A stretch of 64,000 nucleotides of DNA, taken from positions 248,001 through 312,000 of the forward strand of contig NZ_BPRE01000001.1 in NCBI RefSeq assembly GCF_022179765.1, in the 5' to 3' direction. Below, one piece after another: positions 61,885-64,000 of this stretch. Source of the stretch: Methylorubrum suomiense (GTDB lineage: Bacteria; Pseudomonadota; Alphaproteobacteria; Rhizobiales; Beijerinckiaceae). A program made the translations under genes and the position numbers. Numbering within the stretch: position 1 is the first letter of the stretch; the number at the start of each line of letters is the position of its first letter. Under the pieces are notes generated by a model, which was given only the letters and a program-made list of their open reading frames with translations, searched no databases and was not told where the DNA came from.

Positions 61885-63768
61885 TCAGATCCGCATCAGG
61901 GTGTCGAGCATGTCGCGGGCGGCGGTGAGCACGCGGGCATTGGCCGTGTAGGCCTGCTGCAGCGCGATCAGGTTCGACATCTCCTGATCGATGCTGACGC
62001 CGGAGGTCGAGGCGAAGCGTCCCTGCGCGGTCGAGAGGGCGATGCTCTGACCCTCGTCGAGATCCTGGGCGGCGGCGGCGGCCGAGCCCTGCATCGCGAT
62101 CACGTCCTGCACGAAGGTCGCCACGCTGGAGGTGGTGGGCGCGTCGATGCCGCCGATTCCGCTCGCCGAGGAGAAGGTGCGCCGCGTCGTCGTCACGGCG
62201 TCGTAGAGCGCCTGCGGCCGGGTCGCGTCCCCCGTGCTCGTGCCCGTGCCGGTGATGCCGACGAGGGCGGCGGCGTTACCCGCGACCGCCGGATTGATGC
62301 TGATGCGCTGGGCGAAGCCCGTGAGCTGCGATCCCCCCTCGAACGAACCGGTGAACAGGGTTCCGGCCTTGCCGTCGACGAAGAGCGGGATCTGGGTCTT
62401 GCCGCTGTTGATATCGGCCGCCGAGCTGACCTGCGTCACGCTGGCCGAGGCGGCGATCAGGCTCGCGCTGCCGCTGGCGACGATGCGCACCGCTCCGCTG
62501 GCACCGCCCGGCGCCGCCGAGACCGCGTAGCCGCCCCCCGACAGAGCCTGACCGATGGCCGCAGCCATGGTCGCGGGGGCGCCGGCTCCGCTGCCGGGCA
62601 GCCGGAACGGGATCACGGTCGCCTCGGAATCCTCCGTCCCCGCCGCCGGAACCGAGGCCGGCGGGGTGCCGGAGAACGGCATCAGGATGATGTTGCGCTG
62701 CGTGCCGCCGTCCTGCACCGTCAGGGTGATCGCGTTGCCCGAGGACAGGCCGGTCAGGTCGATGTCGAGGGCCCCCGCCGTGCCGTCGGCGGGCTTCGAG
62801 CCGGTGGCGACGCGGTCCGACATCGATCGGGCGAGGCCTGCGGCGAGATCGTCGAGCTGGCGCTGGGCCTGGGGCAGCACGGTGTCGCGCAGCTCGACCG
62901 CCGCCGCGATCGAGCCGGAGCGGATCGCGCCCGAATCGATCAGGTCGATCTTGCCGCCTCCCGGGGTCGTCGCGACGATGGTGCCGACCCCGCTCTCGCT
63001 CGGATCGTTCGAGTAGAGCGCCCCCGCCGCGAGCGTGCCTCGGCCGGAGAAGCTCAGGGTCGCGGCGTTCTCGTGATCGACCAGGGTCACGCCCGACCCC
63101 GTCAGCACGCTGACGCTGCCGTCGTTCTGGGTCACCGCGTTGATGTCCATCAGGGCCGACAGGCTGTTCAGCGCCTGATCACGCTGGTCCTCGAGTTCGG
63201 GGCGGGCCGCATCGCTCTCCGGCGTGGTGCCGAGGCGTACGTTGAGCTTGGCGAGTTGCGCGAGCAGATTGCTGGCGTCCTTCGTATCGGTGGCAAGCTG
63301 CGCCTCGAGGCCCGAGCGCAGAGCCTGCACGCCGTTGGCGGCCGTCCCGATGGTCGAGGCGAGGCCGGACGCCGCCGAGATCACGGTGCTGCGGGCCGCC
63401 GTCGAGGTCGGGTTGGCGGCGAGCGATTGCAGCGAGAGGGTGAAGCTGTTGAACATGCCGTCGAGGGCGGACGGATCGCCCGGCCGGCCGTAGAGCGCGT
63501 CGAGTTGCGTGCGGATGCCCGACATCGTCGAGGTGTAGGCCGCCCCCGACGTCTCGGACCGCAGCTGCTTGAGCGCCGCCGCGTCGATCGCCCGGGTGAT
63601 GGTGCCGGAGGCCACGCCCGAATTGCCCGGCCCCGTGGTGATCGGCGAAAGGCTGCGCCGGACGTAGCCGACGGTGCCGACATTGGCGATGTTCTGGGAG
63701 ACGACCCCGATCTGAGACTGCGTCAGGCGCAGGCCCGCCGTTGCCGTCGTGAACGCGTCAAAGGCCAA
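61885..63768 (-). CDS. flgK: flagellar hook-associated protein 1 FlgK
   Basis: A 627-residue HAP1 that joins hook to filament. The N-terminal TTATAGLRLTQSQIGVVSQNIANVGTVGY and the C-terminal DQEMSNLIALQQAYTANARVLTAARDMLDTLMRI (shown as ends) are the axial coiled coils. The centre is variable and Gly/Ala/Ser-rich. ATG 63768. Order flgE-flgK-flgL on the minus strand is typical of Rhizobiales. Confidence 0.92.
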   Translation of the reverse strand: MAFDAFTTATAGLRLTQSQIGVVSQNIANVGTVGYVRRSLSPITTGPGNSGVASGTITRAIDAAALKQLRSETSGAAYTSTMSGIRTQLDALYGRPGDPSALDGMFNSFTLSLQSLAANPTSTAARSTVISAASGLASTIGTAANGVQALRSGLEAQLATDTKDASNLLAQLAKLNVRLGTTPESDAARPELEDQRDQALNSLSALMDINAVTQNDGSVSVLTGSGVTLVDHENAATLSFSGRGTLAAGALYSNDPSESGVGTIVATTPGGGKIDLIDSGAIRSGSIAAAVELRDTVLPQAQRQLDDLAAGLARSMSDRVATGSKPADGTAGALDIDLTGLSSGNAITLTVQDGGTQRNIILMPFSGTPPASVPAAGTEDSEATVIPFRLPGSGAGAPATMAAAIGQALSGGGYAVSAAPGGASGAVRIVASGSASLIAASASVTQVSSAADINSGKTQIPLFVDGKAGTLFTGSFEGGSQLTGFAQRISINPAVAGNAAALVGITGTGTSTGDATRPQALYDAVTTTRRTFSSASGIGGIDAPTTSSVATFVQDVIAMQGSAAAAAQDLDEGQSIALSTAQGRFASTSGVSIDQEMSNLIALQQAYTANARVLTAARDMLDTLMRI

Positions 63769-63855
63769 GGCCGCCCTCCCTCTTCATGCCCGATGCCGCG
63801 TCCGGTCGGTCAACCGGGCGCGGCGATCTCCGCCGCCGAGGCGGAGAAAGCCGCC

Positions 63856-64000
63856 TCAGCGAATGACGTTGATCAGATCCGAGAGCATGCTCTGCGCGGT
63901 CGACATCACCCGGGTGTTGGCCGAATAGGCCTGCTGGGTGATGATCATCTTGGAGAATTCCGCGGCGACGTCGGTGTTCGATTGCTCGACATTGGCGCCC
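63856..64000 (-). CDS. flgE: flagellar hook protein FlgE, C-terminal part
   Basis: The last 47 residues before TGA 63858-63856: VEQSNTDVAAEFSKMIITQQ, then AYSANTRVMSTAQSMLSDLI and NVIR. This is the conserved C-terminal axial helix of hook proteins; the gene runs off the window. It lies 87 bp upstream of flgK in transcription order. Confidence 0.88.
   Translation of the reverse strand, partial: GANVEQSNTDVAAEFSKMIITQQAYSANTRVMSTAQSMLSDLINVIR

Overview
The window reads as chromosomal DNA of a high-GC alphaproteobacterium of the Methylobacterium/Methylorubrum type. Pointers are PleD and DivK with a DivJ/PleC-like kinase, an alphaproteobacterial glutamate-cysteine ligase, DUF4167, DUF3572 and DUF6502 proteins, EcfG-like promoter motifs, a formyl-CoA:oxalate CoA-transferase, and a phosphoribulokinase/fructose-bisphosphatase pair beside a CbbR-type regulator with no RuBisCO gene in view. 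There is no rRNA, CRISPR array, prophage or complete insertion sequence. Species assignment is an inference from gene content.

Layout. 0-3.4 kb: three overlapping glycosyltransferase genes, the first broken by a frameshift in a CG repeat. 3.5-7.5 kb: three Crp/Fnr-type regulators with two DUF6894 proteins. 7.5-16.5 kb: a GT2 glycosyltransferase, an HI0933-type flavoprotein, a TerC membrane protein, a PfpI-type stress protein and a frameshifted proline-rich small protein with candidate EcfG promoters, a lipoprotein, a cold-shock protein and a CysQ-like phosphatase. 16.5-25.2 kb: a decayed exported-protein gene, an RMF-like peptide, ubiA, rsmE, gshA, TusA and Nudix proteins, a secreted phospholipase-A2-like protein and an outer-membrane barrel. 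25.2-31.7 kb is the most accessory part: coupled tiny membrane proteins, a DUF6502-DUF5666 pair behind a palindrome, several 50-60 residue proteins, frc, and a GntR/FCD regulator; related inverted repeats (TGGYAT-N5-ATRCCA) recur there. 31.8 kb: tRNA-Arg(TCT).

32-36.4 kb: prk and fbp on the minus strand, divergent from a CbbR/QscR-type LysR gene that is coupled to a ferredoxin-reductase-like flavoprotein. 36.4-43 kb: an XRE regulator, a META-domain protein, cysK, three hydrophilic disordered proteins, pleD, divK and a DUF3572 protein. 42.5-53.3 kb is housekeeping: ruvA, yceI, ruvC, a quinone oxidoreductase, a PEBP protein, ubiG, lysC, ptsP, prfA, prmC. 53.7-60 kb: an RNA-binding-like DUF4167 protein, a REP-like repeat pair, a membrane histidine kinase and a two-subunit molybdenum hydroxylase. 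60-64 kb: flgL, flgK and the 3' end of flgE.

How the genes fit together. The minus-strand flagellar genes form the hook-filament junction set. prk/fbp and the LysR gene plausibly generate and sense ribulose-1,5-bisphosphate as a methylotrophy signal. frc and its GntR neighbour suggest inducible oxalate metabolism, and the shared operator-like repeats suggest nearby small-protein genes may belong to the same local regulon.
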